In this document: positions 6,445-14,180 of the stretch, piece after piece
Layout of the letters: every line of letters begins with the position of its first letter
Numbering within the stretch: position 1 is the first letter of the stretch
Source of the DNA: an uncultured Oscillospiraceae bacterium
Lineage (GTDB): Bacteria; Bacillota; Clostridia; Oscillospirales; Oscillospiraceae
Length of the DNA: 42,591 nt
Direction of reading: 5' to 3'
NCBI GenBank assembly: GCA_910585815.1
Contig: CAJUFJ010000028.1
Span: 1-42,591 of the forward strand
Notes under the pieces: generated by a model
Seen by the model: only the letters and a program-made list of their open reading frames with translations
What the model was told of the DNA's origin: nothing
Databases searched by the model: none
Translations under genes and position numbers: made by a program

Positions 6445-7845
6445 TTACTTCTTCCCCGCCATATGGGTGGAGTTGACCACCACACTGGTGAGGGCAAACA
6501 GGGCCAGGGCGTTGGGAATGACCATCAGGTTGTTGAACATGTCGGTCAGTTCCCAAACCAGGTCGTTGGACATCAGGGTGCCCAGGAAGATGAACACCAG
6601 GCCCAGGGCGGCGTAAATCTTGGCGGACTTCTTGCCGAACAGGTAAATCACATTGATTTTGCCAAACAGATTCCAGCTCAAAATGGTGGAGAAGGCGAAG
6701 AAGAACAGGCACACGGCCACAAACATGGCGCCGGCGGTCTCGCCGAAGACCACGCCGAAGGCAGTCTGGGCCAGGTTGGCTTTGCCCAGGGTGGTGCTCT
6801 CAGCGGCGGCTCCGCAGGCGGCCAGAGGGCCGTCGGCAGTGTACAGGGTGGAGATAACCACCAGGGCGTTGAGGGTGAGTACCACGAAGGTGTCCATAAA
6901 CACGCCGATCATAGCCACCACACCCTGGTCGTGGGGGGCGGTGACGTTAGCCTGGGCGTGGGCGTGGGGGGTGGAGCCCATACCGGCCTCGTTGGAGAAC
7001 AGGCCCCGCTTGGCGCCCTGGCTGATGGCGGTCTTGATGGCGTAGCCGAAGCCGCCGCCGATGATGGCCTGGGGCTGGAAGGCGTACTGGAAGATCATGC
7101 CGAAGGTGGCGGGGATGTACTTGGCACGGGCGATGAGGACCACCAGGCCGCCCAGCAGGAAGATGGCCGCCATGACGGGGACCACCTTCTCGGTGACCGA
7201 GGCCAGCCGCTGCACGCCGCCCAGGAAGATAACGCCGCAGATAGCCACCAGCACCACGCCCACAATCCAGTTGGGGACGCCGAAGGCGGTGTTGAAGGTG
7301 GAGCCGATGGAGTTGGACTGGACCATGCAGCCCATAAAGCCCAGGGCCAGGATGATAGCCACGGCGAAGAAGCCGGCCAGGAACTTGCCGAAGCCGCCCT
7401 TAAAGGCGGTGGTGATGTAGTAGACGGGGCCGCCGTGGTAGGAGCCGTCCTCGTCGGCCCGGCGGGTCTTGATGGCCAGGGTGGCCTCGGCGTAGATGGT
7501 GGCCATGCCGAAGAAGGCGATAATCCACATCCAGAAGATGGCGCCGGGACCGCCGGTGAGGATGGCGCCCGAGGCGCCCACGATGTTGCCGGTGCCCACC
7601 TGGGCGGCGATGGCGGTGGCCAGGGCCTGGAAGGAGCTCATGCCCTGCTCCTGCCGCCCGCCCCGGAGGGACAGATTGCCGAAGGTCTTCTTCATCCCCT
7701 CGCCGAAGCAGCGGACCTGGACGAACCGGGTTTGGATAGAGTACCAAAGGCCCACGCCGATGAGGAGGAAAACCAGAATGTAGTTGGACAGGTATTCGTT
7801 GATTTTTGCCACGATGGGGAACAGTGTTGCTTCAAGCTCAGCCAT
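6445..7845 (-). CDS. Sodium:alanine/glycine symporter, AGCS family (copy A)
   Basis: 466 residues, mostly hydrophobic, with about ten or eleven membrane helices. The AGCS hallmarks are present: AIAAQVGTGNIVGASGAI followed by GGPGAIFWMW, and the SNEAGMGSTPHAHA segment. The family moves alanine or glycine inward with sodium. A ribosome site (AAAGGAAG) precedes the ATG. It lies 110 bp downstream of a second AGCS gene in the same direction, with a palindromic repeat between them, so it may share the riboswitch-controlled transcript or have its own start. The two copies differ clearly in sequence, so this is not a recent duplication. Confidence 0.93.
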   Translation of the reverse strand: MAELEATLFPIVAKINEYLSNYILVFLLIGVGLWYSIQTRFVQVRCFGEGMKKTFGNLSLRGGRQEQGMSSFQALATAIAAQVGTGNIVGASGAILTGGPGAIFWMWIIAFFGMATIYAEATLAIKTRRADEDGSYHGGPVYYITTAFKGGFGKFLAGFFAVAIILALGFMGCMVQSNSIGSTFNTAFGVPNWIVGVVLVAICGVIFLGGVQRLASVTEKVVPVMAAIFLLGGLVVLIARAKYIPATFGMIFQYAFQPQAIIGGGFGYAIKTAISQGAKRGLFSNEAGMGSTPHAHAQANVTAPHDQGVVAMIGVFMDTFVVLTLNALVVISTLYTADGPLAACGAAAESTTLGKANLAQTAFGVVFGETAGAMFVAVCLFFFAFSTILSWNLFGKINVIYLFGKKSAKIYAALGLVFIFLGTLMSNDLVWELTDMFNNLMVIPNALALFALTSVVVNSTHMAGKK

Positions 7846-7876
7846 GATAATGCTTCCTTTCTATATTTAACGGTTT

Positions 7877-7953
7877 TGTAGGGGCGGCCTGTGGCCGCCC
7901 GTGATGATTGTTCTGCGGGGCCTCGTGACGGGCGGCCACAGGCCGCCCCTACA
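7877..7953. repeat. GTAGGG-type palindromic repeat unit (copy 2, perfect 24-bp arms)
   Basis: The arms 7877-7900 and 7930-7953 are perfect reverse complements over 24 bases (outer end TGTAGGGGCGGCC). Each arm also folds on itself. It fills most of the gap between the two AGCS genes. No T tract follows, so it is not a normal terminator. Confidence 0.85.
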
Positions 7954-7955
7954 GG

Positions 7956-9350
7956 TTATTTCTTATCCTGAAAATATTCCCTGGTAATGGTTGCTACCGC
8001 CCCGGAGAGCAGCAGCAGGGCGATCAGGTTGGGGATAGCCATTGCACCGTTGAGGGTGTCGGAGATGTTCCACATCAAATCACCGGAGCCGGTGGCCCCC
8101 ACGATGCAGAACAGGACGAAAATCACCTTGTAGACGGAGGTGACCACCTTGTTGTCCCGGGAGATGTAGCCCCAGCACCGCTCGCCGTAGTAGCTCCAGC
8201 TGAGGATGGTGGACAGGGCGAAGAAGACCAGACTGAGCTGGATAATGGTGCCGCCCAGGGTGCCGGGGAGGATGGAGTTGAAGGCGGCCACGGCGGCGGA
8301 ACCCTTGGAGGCGTAGCCCTCCAGGGCGGCCTCGCCCAGCTCAAAGCCGGACAGCAGCACGGTGAAGGCGGTGATGGAGCAGATGACGATGGTGTCGAAA
8401 AAGACCTCGAACACGCCCCAGATGGCCTGCTCGGCGGGCTCCTCGGTGGAGGAGGCGGCGTGGGCGATGGGGGCGGAGCCCAGGCCGGCCTCGTTGGAGA
8501 AGACGCCCCGGGCGAAGCCGTTCTTCATGGCAATCATGATGGCGTAGCCAAACACGCCGCCGCCCACTGCCTCAAAGCTGAAGGCGCTGGAGAAGATGGC
8601 GGCAAAGACGCCGGGGATGTCGGTGATGCGCATGAGAATCACAACAATGCCCGCCGCCACGTAGAACACGGACATGAAGGGGACCAGCAGGGAGGTGACC
8701 TGACCGATGCGCTTCACGCCGCCCAGGACCACCACGCCCACCAGCACGGTGAGGGCGATGCCGGTGACCATGGGGTCCAGCCCGAACAGGCCGCTGACCG
8801 CCCCGGCAATCTCGCTGGACTGGGCGATGTTGCCGATGCCGAAGGAGGCCAGGCCCCCCAGCAGGGCGAAGACAACGGCCAGCCACTTCCAGTTTTTGCC
8901 CAGGCCGTTTTCAATGTAGTACATGGGGCCGCCCTTGTGGACGCCGTCCGCGCCGGTGTCCCGGAATTTCATGGCCAGGGCGATCTCGGCGTATTTGGTG
9001 CACATACCGAAGAAGGCGGACACCCACATCCAGAACACGGCCCCCGGTCCGCCGATGAAGATGGCCCCGGTGACGCCGGCGATGTTGCCCGTGCCCACGG
9101 TGCCCGCCAGGGCAGTGGTCACCGCCTGGAAGGGGGACAGGTTGCTGCCGTGGTCGGTCTGACCCTTTTTGCGGAACAGGGAGCCCACGGTGTTCCGCAT
9201 GATATAGCCGAACCGGCGGACCTGGACCCAGCCGGTGCGGAAGGTGAGGAACACGCCGGTGCCCACCAGCAGGGCCAGCATGATGGGGCCCCAGACAAAG
9301 TCGTTGGCGGCGCGCTCTGCATTCATGACAATCTCCAGAAATTTTTCCAT
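7956..9350 (-). CDS. Sodium:alanine/glycine symporter, AGCS family (copy B), under glycine riboswitch control
   Basis: 464 residues with the AGCS signature ALAGTVGTGNIAGVTGAI, GGPGAVFWMW, GGPMYYIE and the conserved SNEAGLGSAPIAHA segment. It should import glycine or alanine with sodium across the cell membrane. It is the first gene behind a tandem glycine riboswitch (about 9460-9640) and an intrinsic terminator at 9377-9407, so its expression almost certainly follows cellular glycine. Copy A lies downstream in the same direction. The start ATG at 9350 has a GAAGGAGAG ribosome site. Confidence 0.94.
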   Translation of the reverse strand: MEKFLEIVMNAERAANDFVWGPIMLALLVGTGVFLTFRTGWVQVRRFGYIMRNTVGSLFRKKGQTDHGSNLSPFQAVTTALAGTVGTGNIAGVTGAIFIGGPGAVFWMWVSAFFGMCTKYAEIALAMKFRDTGADGVHKGGPMYYIENGLGKNWKWLAVVFALLGGLASFGIGNIAQSSEIAGAVSGLFGLDPMVTGIALTVLVGVVVLGGVKRIGQVTSLLVPFMSVFYVAAGIVVILMRITDIPGVFAAIFSSAFSFEAVGGGVFGYAIMIAMKNGFARGVFSNEAGLGSAPIAHAASSTEEPAEQAIWGVFEVFFDTIVICSITAFTVLLSGFELGEAALEGYASKGSAAVAAFNSILPGTLGGTIIQLSLVFFALSTILSWSYYGERCWGYISRDNKVVTSVYKVIFVLFCIVGATGSGDLMWNISDTLNGAMAIPNLIALLLLSGAVATITREYFQDKK

Positions 9351-9376
9351 AGCCTACTCTCCTTCGCGGGGCAGAC

Positions 9377-9407
9377 AAAAACGGGCCGCGGGGGATGCCC
9401 GCAGCCC
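9377..9407 (-). terminator. Intrinsic terminator in the glycine riboswitch expression platform
   Basis: Reading the minus strand, GGGCTGCGGG pairs with CCCGCGGCCC (one mismatch) and is followed by five T, between the second aptamer and the symporter start. Ligand-dependent choice of this hairpin would switch the gene. Confidence 0.75.
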
Positions 9408-9459
9408 AAAGAAAAAGCACAGCCCGGCGGAGCGCAGGCCCCGCCGTTTTGACTTTCCT

Positions 9460-9640
9460 CTGTCCTTTTGCCTGAGAGATTGGCGGGGCGTTCTGCCCCG
9501 CGTTGCACCTTCGGCACCCGGTAAACGAGCTTCTCCAGAGTCACATCCACGCGCAGTCCTCATCCCACAGGGGACGCCTGAGAGTGTTATTCCTTCGGCA
9601 GGCCGTAAGGCCGTTTTCCTGCGCGCTTCGTCTGTCCCTA
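9460..9640 (-). promoter_or_regulatory. Tandem glycine riboswitch (two aptamers)
   Basis: On the minus strand two glycine-aptamer cores follow each other. Aptamer 1 has GGGACAGA (about 9639-9631), the TGCCGAAGG core (about 9599-9591) and the closing CTCTCAGGC (about 9583-9575). Aptamer 2 has CTCTGGAGA, the GTGCCGAAGGTGCAA core, and the canonical end CTCTCAGGC followed by AAAAGGACAGAG (about 9470-9459). This is the established glycine riboswitch architecture in which two aptamers bind glycine. It sits upstream of an AGCS symporter rather than gcvT; in such contexts it may be an OFF switch that stops uptake when glycine is high, but the direction is inferred. Confidence 0.93.
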
Positions 9641-9655
9641 TTCAATTACCAGCAT

Positions 9656-9685
9656 ACCATACCACAAGCCGGGGGGATTTGTCAA
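9656..9685 (-). promoter_or_regulatory. Promoter of the riboswitch transcript
   Basis: TTGACA (9685-9680) and TATGGT (9661-9656) on the minus strand with an 18-bp spacer, just upstream of aptamer 1. Confidence 0.6.
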
Positions 9686-9798
9686 TGTCTGACGGACAAC
9701 AATACACCGATTACGGATTTTTCAGCTAATTAAACGAACAGAGCAGAATTTTCGTCCAATAAAGTTTACAATTTGCTCTTTTTTTGCGGGGACGGGTG

Positions 9799-9807
9799 TG
9801 GTATACT
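9799..9807 (+). promoter_or_regulatory. Possible extended -10 promoter for secA
   Basis: TGGTATACT is an extended -10 element with no clear -35. The repeat unit at 9829-9989 would lie in the 5' leader of a secA transcript started here. Confidence 0.4.
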
Positions 9808-9828
9808 GATTTAGATTGTGATTATCTG

Positions 9829-9989
9829 TGTGTAGGGACGGATATTATCCGTCCGTTATGCGACGGAAAAGGTATGCGGTCAGGAGATACCCGCCCCTGC
9901 AAACTGGGTTGCTCGTAGGGGCGCACATTGTGCGCCCGCACAGAGCGGCAAAGATTTGACGGCGGGCGGACAGTGTCCGCCCCTACACA
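9829..9989. repeat. GTAGGG-type palindromic repeat unit (copy 3)
   Basis: The outer ends TGTGTAGGGACGGA (9829-9842) and TCCGCCCCTACACA (9976-9989) are inverted repeats with one mismatch in 14. A third palindrome (GTAGGGGCGCAC...GTGCGCCC) lies near 9916-9940. It has the form of a small miniature element. It sits directly before secA and carries no gene. Confidence 0.72.
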
Positions 9990-10029
9990 GTGATCCCTCA
10001 ACACATGAAACCGAGAGGTGTTTTACACA

Positions 10030-12786
10030 ATGAGCCTGTTTACCAAGATCTTCGGGACCTCCTCCCAGCGGGAGCTGAAGTCCATCTACCCCATTGCCGA
10101 CAAGGTGGACGCCCTGGAGGAGGAGTACAAAGCCCTCACCGATGCCCAGATCCAGGCCAAGACCCCGGAGCTGAAGGAGCGCCTGGCCAACGGCGAAACC
10201 CTGGACGACATCCTCCCCGAGGCCTTTGCCGCCTGCCGGGAGGCCGCCTGGCGTGTCATCGGCCTGCGGCCCTACCGGGTGCAGGTGGTGGGCGGCATCG
10301 TCCTCCACCAGGGCCGCATCGCCGAGATGAAGACCGGCGAGGGCAAGACCCTGGTGGCCACCCTCCCCGCCTACCTCAACGCCCTGGCGGGCAAGGGGGT
10401 CCACGTTATCACCGTGAACGACTACCTGGCCAAGCGTGACTCGGAGTGGATGGGCAAGGTCTTCCGCTTCATGGGTCTCACGGTGGGTCTGGTGATTCAC
10501 GGCGTGATGGGCGAGGAGAAGAAGGCCGCCTATCAGGCGGACATCACCTACGGCACCAACAACGAATTTGGCTTCGACTACCTGCGGGACAACATGGCCA
10601 TCTACTCCCAGGAGCTGGTCCAGCGGGGCCACGCCTTCGCCATCGTGGACGAGGTGGACTCCATCCTCATCGACGAGGCCCGCACCCCTCTGATTATCTC
10701 CGGCCAGGGTGAGAAGTCTACCCAGCTGTATACCATTGTGGACCAGTTCGTCTCCCGCCTGAAGTGCCAGCGGGTGCGGAAGGTGGACGAGAAGGAGGAG
10801 GAAGACGTCGATATCGACGCCGACTACATCGTGGACGAGAAGGCCCGCACCGCCACCCTCACCGCCCGGGGCATCAAGAAGGCGGAGGAGGCCTTCCAGG
10901 TGGAGAACCTGGCGGATATGGAGAACACCACCCTCTCCCACCACATCAACCAGGCCATCAAGGCCCGGGGGGTGATGAAGCGGGATATCGACTATGTGGT
11001 GAAGGACGGCCAGGTCATCATTGTGGACGAGTTCACCGGCCGCCTCATGTTTGGCCGGCGGTATAACGAGGGCCTGCACCAGGCCATCGAGGCCAAGGAG
11101 CATGTGGAGGTGGCCAACGAATCCAAAACCCTGGCCACCATCACCTTCCAGAACTACTTCCGTCTCTATGACAAGCTGTCCGGCATGACGGGCACCGCCC
11201 TCACCGAGGAGGAGGAGTTCGGCACCATCTATGAGCTGGATATCGTGGAGATTCCCACCAACAAGCCCCTGGCCCGTATTGACCAGCCCGATGTGGTGTA
11301 TAAAAATGTCTCCGGCAAGCTGCGGGCCATTGTGGATCAGATCGAGGCCTGCCACGCCAAGGGCCAGCCCGTGCTGGTGGGCACCGTGTCCATCGAGAAG
11401 TCGGAGGAGCTGTCCGCCATTCTGAAAAAGAAGGGCGTTAAGCACAATGTCCTCAACGCCAAGAACCACGAGAAGGAAGCGGAGATTGTGGCCCAGGCGG
11501 GCAAGTTCGGGGCGGTCACCGTGGCCACCAACATGGCCGGCCGCGGCACCGACATTATGCTGGGGGGCAACGCTGAGTTCCTGGCCAAGGCCGACCTGCG
11601 CAAGGCAGGCATGTCCGACGAGCTCATCGCCGAGGCCACCGGCTTCGCCGAGACCGACAACCAGGAGATTTTAGACGCCCGGAAGAAGTTCTCCGAGGCG
11701 GAGGCCAAGTATAAGGCGGAAATCCAGGAGGAGGCCGACCGGGTCCGGGCGGCGGGCGGCCTGTTCATCCTGGGCACCGAGCGTCACGAGTCCCGGCGCA
11801 TTGACAACCAGCTGCGGGGCCGCGCTGGCCGTCAGGGCGACCCGGGCGAAACCCGGTTCTTCCTCTCCCTGGAGGACGACATCATGCGCCTGTTCGGCTC
11901 TGAGCGGGTGTATAACCTGATGGAGAAGCTGGGTGTGGACGAGGACACCCCCATCGACGCAAAAATGCTCTCCGGGGCCATCGAGAACGCCCAAAAGCAG
12001 GTGGAGTCCCGGAACTTCCAGACCCGGAAAAACGTGCTCCAGTACGACGACGTGATGAATACCCAGCGTGAGATCATTTACAAGCAGCGCCGCCAGGTGC
12101 TGGACGGGGAGGACCTACAAAACTCCATCCAGAACATGCTGCGCAACATGATTTCCAACGCCATCCTGGGACACATGGGCGAGCAGAAGCACATGGACGC
12201 CGAGAACTTCCGGGAGGCAGTGGCCCACTTCCGCGCCATGTTCCTGGCCCCCACCGACCTGCTGCTGTCCGACGAGGAACTGGCCCGGTACGACGCCGAG
12301 GAACTGACCCAGCTGGTGCTGGACAAGGCGGAAGCGGCCTACGCCCGGAAGGAGCAGGAGATCACCCCGCCCCTCATGCGGGAGCTGGAGCGGGTGATTA
12401 TGCTCCGGGTGGTGGACGAGTACTGGATGGACAACATCGACGCCATGACTGAGCTGCGCCAGGGCATCGGCCTGCGGGCCTACGCCCAGAACGACCCTGT
12501 GGTGGCCTATAAAGAGGAAGGCTACGAGATGTTTGAGAACATGGTGGCCGCCATTCAGGAGGAGACCCTGCGCCGGCTGTTCCTGGTCCGCCTGCGCCAG
12601 AACGAGGAGGTCAAACGGGAGCGGGTGGCCAAGGTCACCGGCGAGAGCGGCTCCGGCGACGGCACCGTCCGCAAACAGCCCGTCCGCAAGGTGGTCAAGA
12701 TCGGCCGCAACGACCCCTGCCCCTGCGGCTCCGGCCTGAAATGGAAAAAGTGCACCTGTGCGCAGTATCACCCGGAACTGAAATAA
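10030..12786 (+). CDS. secA: Protein translocase ATPase subunit SecA
   Basis: 918 residues. SecA drives preproteins through the SecYEG channel using ATP. Motifs in order: MKTGEGKTL (Walker A, Lys106), ITVNDYLAKRD, IVDEVDSILIDEARTPLIISG (DEAD-type Walker B), GMTGTALTEEEEF, ATNMAGRGTDI, RQGDPGETRFFLS, and the helical scaffold. The C-terminal zinc tail is GRNDPCPCGSGLKWKKC, followed by TC instead of the usual C or H right after the third Cys. ATG at 10030 is chosen because the protein then begins MSLFTKIFG, as in other SecA, with a GAGAGG site upstream; a GTG 12 bases earlier is less likely. It has its own strong terminator and appears to be a single-gene transcript. Confidence 0.97.
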   Translation: MSLFTKIFGTSSQRELKSIYPIADKVDALEEEYKALTDAQIQAKTPELKERLANGETLDDILPEAFAACREAAWRVIGLRPYRVQVVGGIVLHQGRIAEMKTGEGKTLVATLPAYLNALAGKGVHVITVNDYLAKRDSEWMGKVFRFMGLTVGLVIHGVMGEEKKAAYQADITYGTNNEFGFDYLRDNMAIYSQELVQRGHAFAIVDEVDSILIDEARTPLIISGQGEKSTQLYTIVDQFVSRLKCQRVRKVDEKEEEDVDIDADYIVDEKARTATLTARGIKKAEEAFQVENLADMENTTLSHHINQAIKARGVMKRDIDYVVKDGQVIIVDEFTGRLMFGRRYNEGLHQAIEAKEHVEVANESKTLATITFQNYFRLYDKLSGMTGTALTEEEEFGTIYELDIVEIPTNKPLARIDQPDVVYKNVSGKLRAIVDQIEACHAKGQPVLVGTVSIEKSEELSAILKKKGVKHNVLNAKNHEKEAEIVAQAGKFGAVTVATNMAGRGTDIMLGGNAEFLAKADLRKAGMSDELIAEATGFAETDNQEILDARKKFSEAEAKYKAEIQEEADRVRAAGGLFILGTERHESRRIDNQLRGRAGRQGDPGETRFFLSLEDDIMRLFGSERVYNLMEKLGVDEDTPIDAKMLSGAIENAQKQVESRNFQTRKNVLQYDDVMNTQREIIYKQRRQVLDGEDLQNSIQNMLRNMISNAILGHMGEQKHMDAENFREAVAHFRAMFLAPTDLLLSDEELARYDAEELTQLVLDKAEAAYARKEQEITPPLMRELERVIMLRVVDEYWMDNIDAMTELRQGIGLRAYAQNDPVVAYKEEGYEMFENMVAAIQEETLRRLFLVRLRQNEEVKRERVAKVTGESGSGDGTVRKQPVRKVVKIGRNDPCPCGSGLKWKKCTCAQYHPELK

Positions 12787-12790
12787 TACA

Positions 12791-12832
12791 GCAGCCTCTC
12801 CCGTCCTGTGACGGGAGAGGCTGCCTCTTTTT
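12791..12832 (+). terminator. Terminator of secA
   Basis: The stem GCAGCCTCTCCCGTC / GACGGGAGAGGCTGC is followed by CTCTTTTT. It lies between convergent genes, and its T tract overlaps the hepT stop codon. Confidence 0.93.
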
Positions 12833-13154
12833 AGATTAAGGCTCGCAGCGTGCTGTTTAATTCCGGGATGTCCTCGCTGATGATTTCCCAGACGAGACGG
12901 AGATTGACCCCCTCGTAGTCGTGGACGATACGGTTACGCAGTCCGTACATCTCACGCCAGGGGATTTCCGGGTGTGCGCGGGCAAAAGCGTCGTCTGTCA
13001 CCCGGCAGAGCTCGCCCAGCTGACTGAGGTTAAATACACAGGCCTCTACCAGCTTGGTGTCCTGGGCAAAGCGGTCGTAGGTGTATCCTTCGCAGTAACA
13101 GGTCAGCTTTTCGGTGTACCGAAGCATTTTTTGCAGGATAATATCATTTCTCAT
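12831..13154 (-). CDS. hepT: HepT-like toxin (HEPN family)
   Basis: 107 all-helical residues with the HEPN motif RX4HXY as R73-NRIV-H78-D-Y80 within GLRNRIVHDYEGVN. HepT proteins are RNases; in studied pairs the partner MntA silences them by adding AMP to the Tyr of this motif, which is present here as Tyr80. The gene overlaps the upstream mntA by 11 bases and shares its transcript. Its stop codon lies inside the T tract of the convergent secA terminator. Length and motif position are typical. Confidence 0.88.
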   Translation of the reverse strand: MRNDIILQKMLRYTEKLTCYCEGYTYDRFAQDTKLVEACVFNLSQLGELCRVTDDAFARAHPEIPWREMYGLRNRIVHDYEGVNLRLVWEIISEDIPELNSTLRALI

Positions 13155-13437
13155 AGATCGTTACCCCAGTGGAAGTAATTTCACGGTCGATTTTCGACCC
13201 CTTTTCAATATGGGTCACATCTAAAATATCCACCGGCATACCGACGGCCCGACGGACCGCATCCATAAAGCCTACAAATTTCAGTCCGCGCAGCCTGCTG
13301 TCCACGAGCAGGTCCAGGTCGCTCTTTTCCGTCGCAAGGCCCTTTGCCACAGAGCCAAATAAGACGGCGCGGGAAATGCCGTATTGGTCAAAGACGGGAG
13401 AAAGCGCAGTCCGAATATCAGATATAGTCTGTGACAT
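13144..13437 (-). CDS. mntA: MntA-like nucleotidyltransferase antitoxin
   Basis: 97 residues when read from the ATG at 13437. That start is chosen for the GGGAGG site seven bases upstream; a start 21 bases earlier lacks one. The minimal nucleotidyltransferase motif GSX10DXD is complete: Gly28-Ser29, then Asp40-Leu-Asp42 (LFGSVAKGLATEKSDLDLLVD). In this family MntA adenylylates HepT and so acts as an enzymatic antitoxin. Here it is upstream of hepT, with an 11-base overlap. Confidence 0.88.
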   Translation of the reverse strand: MSQTISDIRTALSPVFDQYGISRAVLFGSVAKGLATEKSDLDLLVDSRLRGLKFVGFMDAVRRAVGMPVDILDVTHIEKGSKIDREITSTGVTIYEK

Positions 13438-13464
13438 TTCAATCCCTCCCTGTTCCATATTATA

Positions 13465-14103
13465 TCATGGATTTGCCCGTCTCAGTCCTTCCAGGTCGCC
13501 GGACTGGATGGCGTTCAGATTGGCGGCGATTTTTTCCTCGGGCCAGTCCCACCATTTCAGTTCCAGCAGCTGGTCGATCTCCGAATCGGAGAACCGCCGC
13601 CGGATGGGCCGGGCGGGCACGCCGCCCACGATGGTGTAGGGCGGGACGTCCTTTGTGACCACCGCCCGGGCGGCGACAATTGCCCCGTCCCCGATGGTGA
13701 CGCCGGCCAGAACCACCGCCTCGTAGCCGATCCAGACGTCGTTTCCGATCACGATATCGCCCCGGTTGTCCCAGGCTTCGGGGATGCGGGCCACATCCAG
13801 CCCCCACTCCTCAAAGAGGACGGGGAAGATGTAGGTGGACAGGGAGCGCAGAGTGTGGTTGGCGCTGTTGAACAGGAACTTTGCGCCGCAGGCGATGGAA
13901 CAGAACTTGCCGATTACCAGCCGCTCCCGGTTGATGGGGTAGTGGTAGAGCACATTGTTGCGCTGGAAGTCCCTGGGGTCGTTGACAAAATCGTCGTAAA
14001 TGGTGTAGTCTCCCACCGAGATGGAGGGGTCTGTCACCACATTTTGCAGATAGACGGTGCTGTGCCCCTGGGAGCGGGGATAGATTTTCCATTGCGGGAT
14101 CAT
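13465..14103 (-). CDS. Xenobiotic acetyltransferase, Vat/CatB family
   Basis: 212 residues of the left-handed beta-helix acyltransferase family that includes the streptogramin A (Vat) and chloramphenicol (CatB) acetyltransferases. Visible marks are LYHYPINRERLVIGKFCSI, FNSANHTLRSLSTYIFP with the catalytic His83, GDIVIGNDVWIGYEAVVLAGVTIGDGAIVAARAVVTKDV (hexapeptide repeats), VGGVPARPIRRRF and the C-terminal LELKWWDWP. These enzymes use acetyl-CoA. The natural role or drug substrate cannot be told from sequence; many genomic homologues give no clear resistance. An AGGAGG site precedes the ATG. It lies 77 bp downstream of the carboxypeptidase gene and 27 bp upstream of mntA. Confidence 0.85.
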   Translation of the reverse strand: MIPQWKIYPRSQGHSTVYLQNVVTDPSISVGDYTIYDDFVNDPRDFQRNNVLYHYPINRERLVIGKFCSIACGAKFLFNSANHTLRSLSTYIFPVLFEEWGLDVARIPEAWDNRGDIVIGNDVWIGYEAVVLAGVTIGDGAIVAARAVVTKDVPPYTIVGGVPARPIRRRFSDSEIDQLLELKWWDWPEEKIAANLNAIQSGDLEGLRRANP

Positions 14104-14180
14104 ATGTAACCTCCTGAATTGATTTTAGTTGTCCATGATCCCGCTGAGGACAATGCATCGCTTCACGCATACCACCCCTT

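Noticed and set aside
6268..7881. A 537-codon open frame on the plus strand
   Set aside because: It runs opposite to a clear AGCS symporter gene. It is low in hydrophobic residues, rich in G, H, D and E, and has no ribosome site; it is a GC-driven shadow.
9880..11469. A 529-codon open frame on the minus strand
   Set aside because: It lies antisense to secA and encodes a Gly/His/Leu-rich text with no domain; long antisense frames are common in this GC-rich DNA.
14104..14170. Leader peptide and attenuator before the acetyltransferase gene
   Set aside because: A short ATG frame (MREAMHCPQRD) and a 6-bp stem exist, but the frame runs through the real gene in another phase and no competing hairpins are evident.
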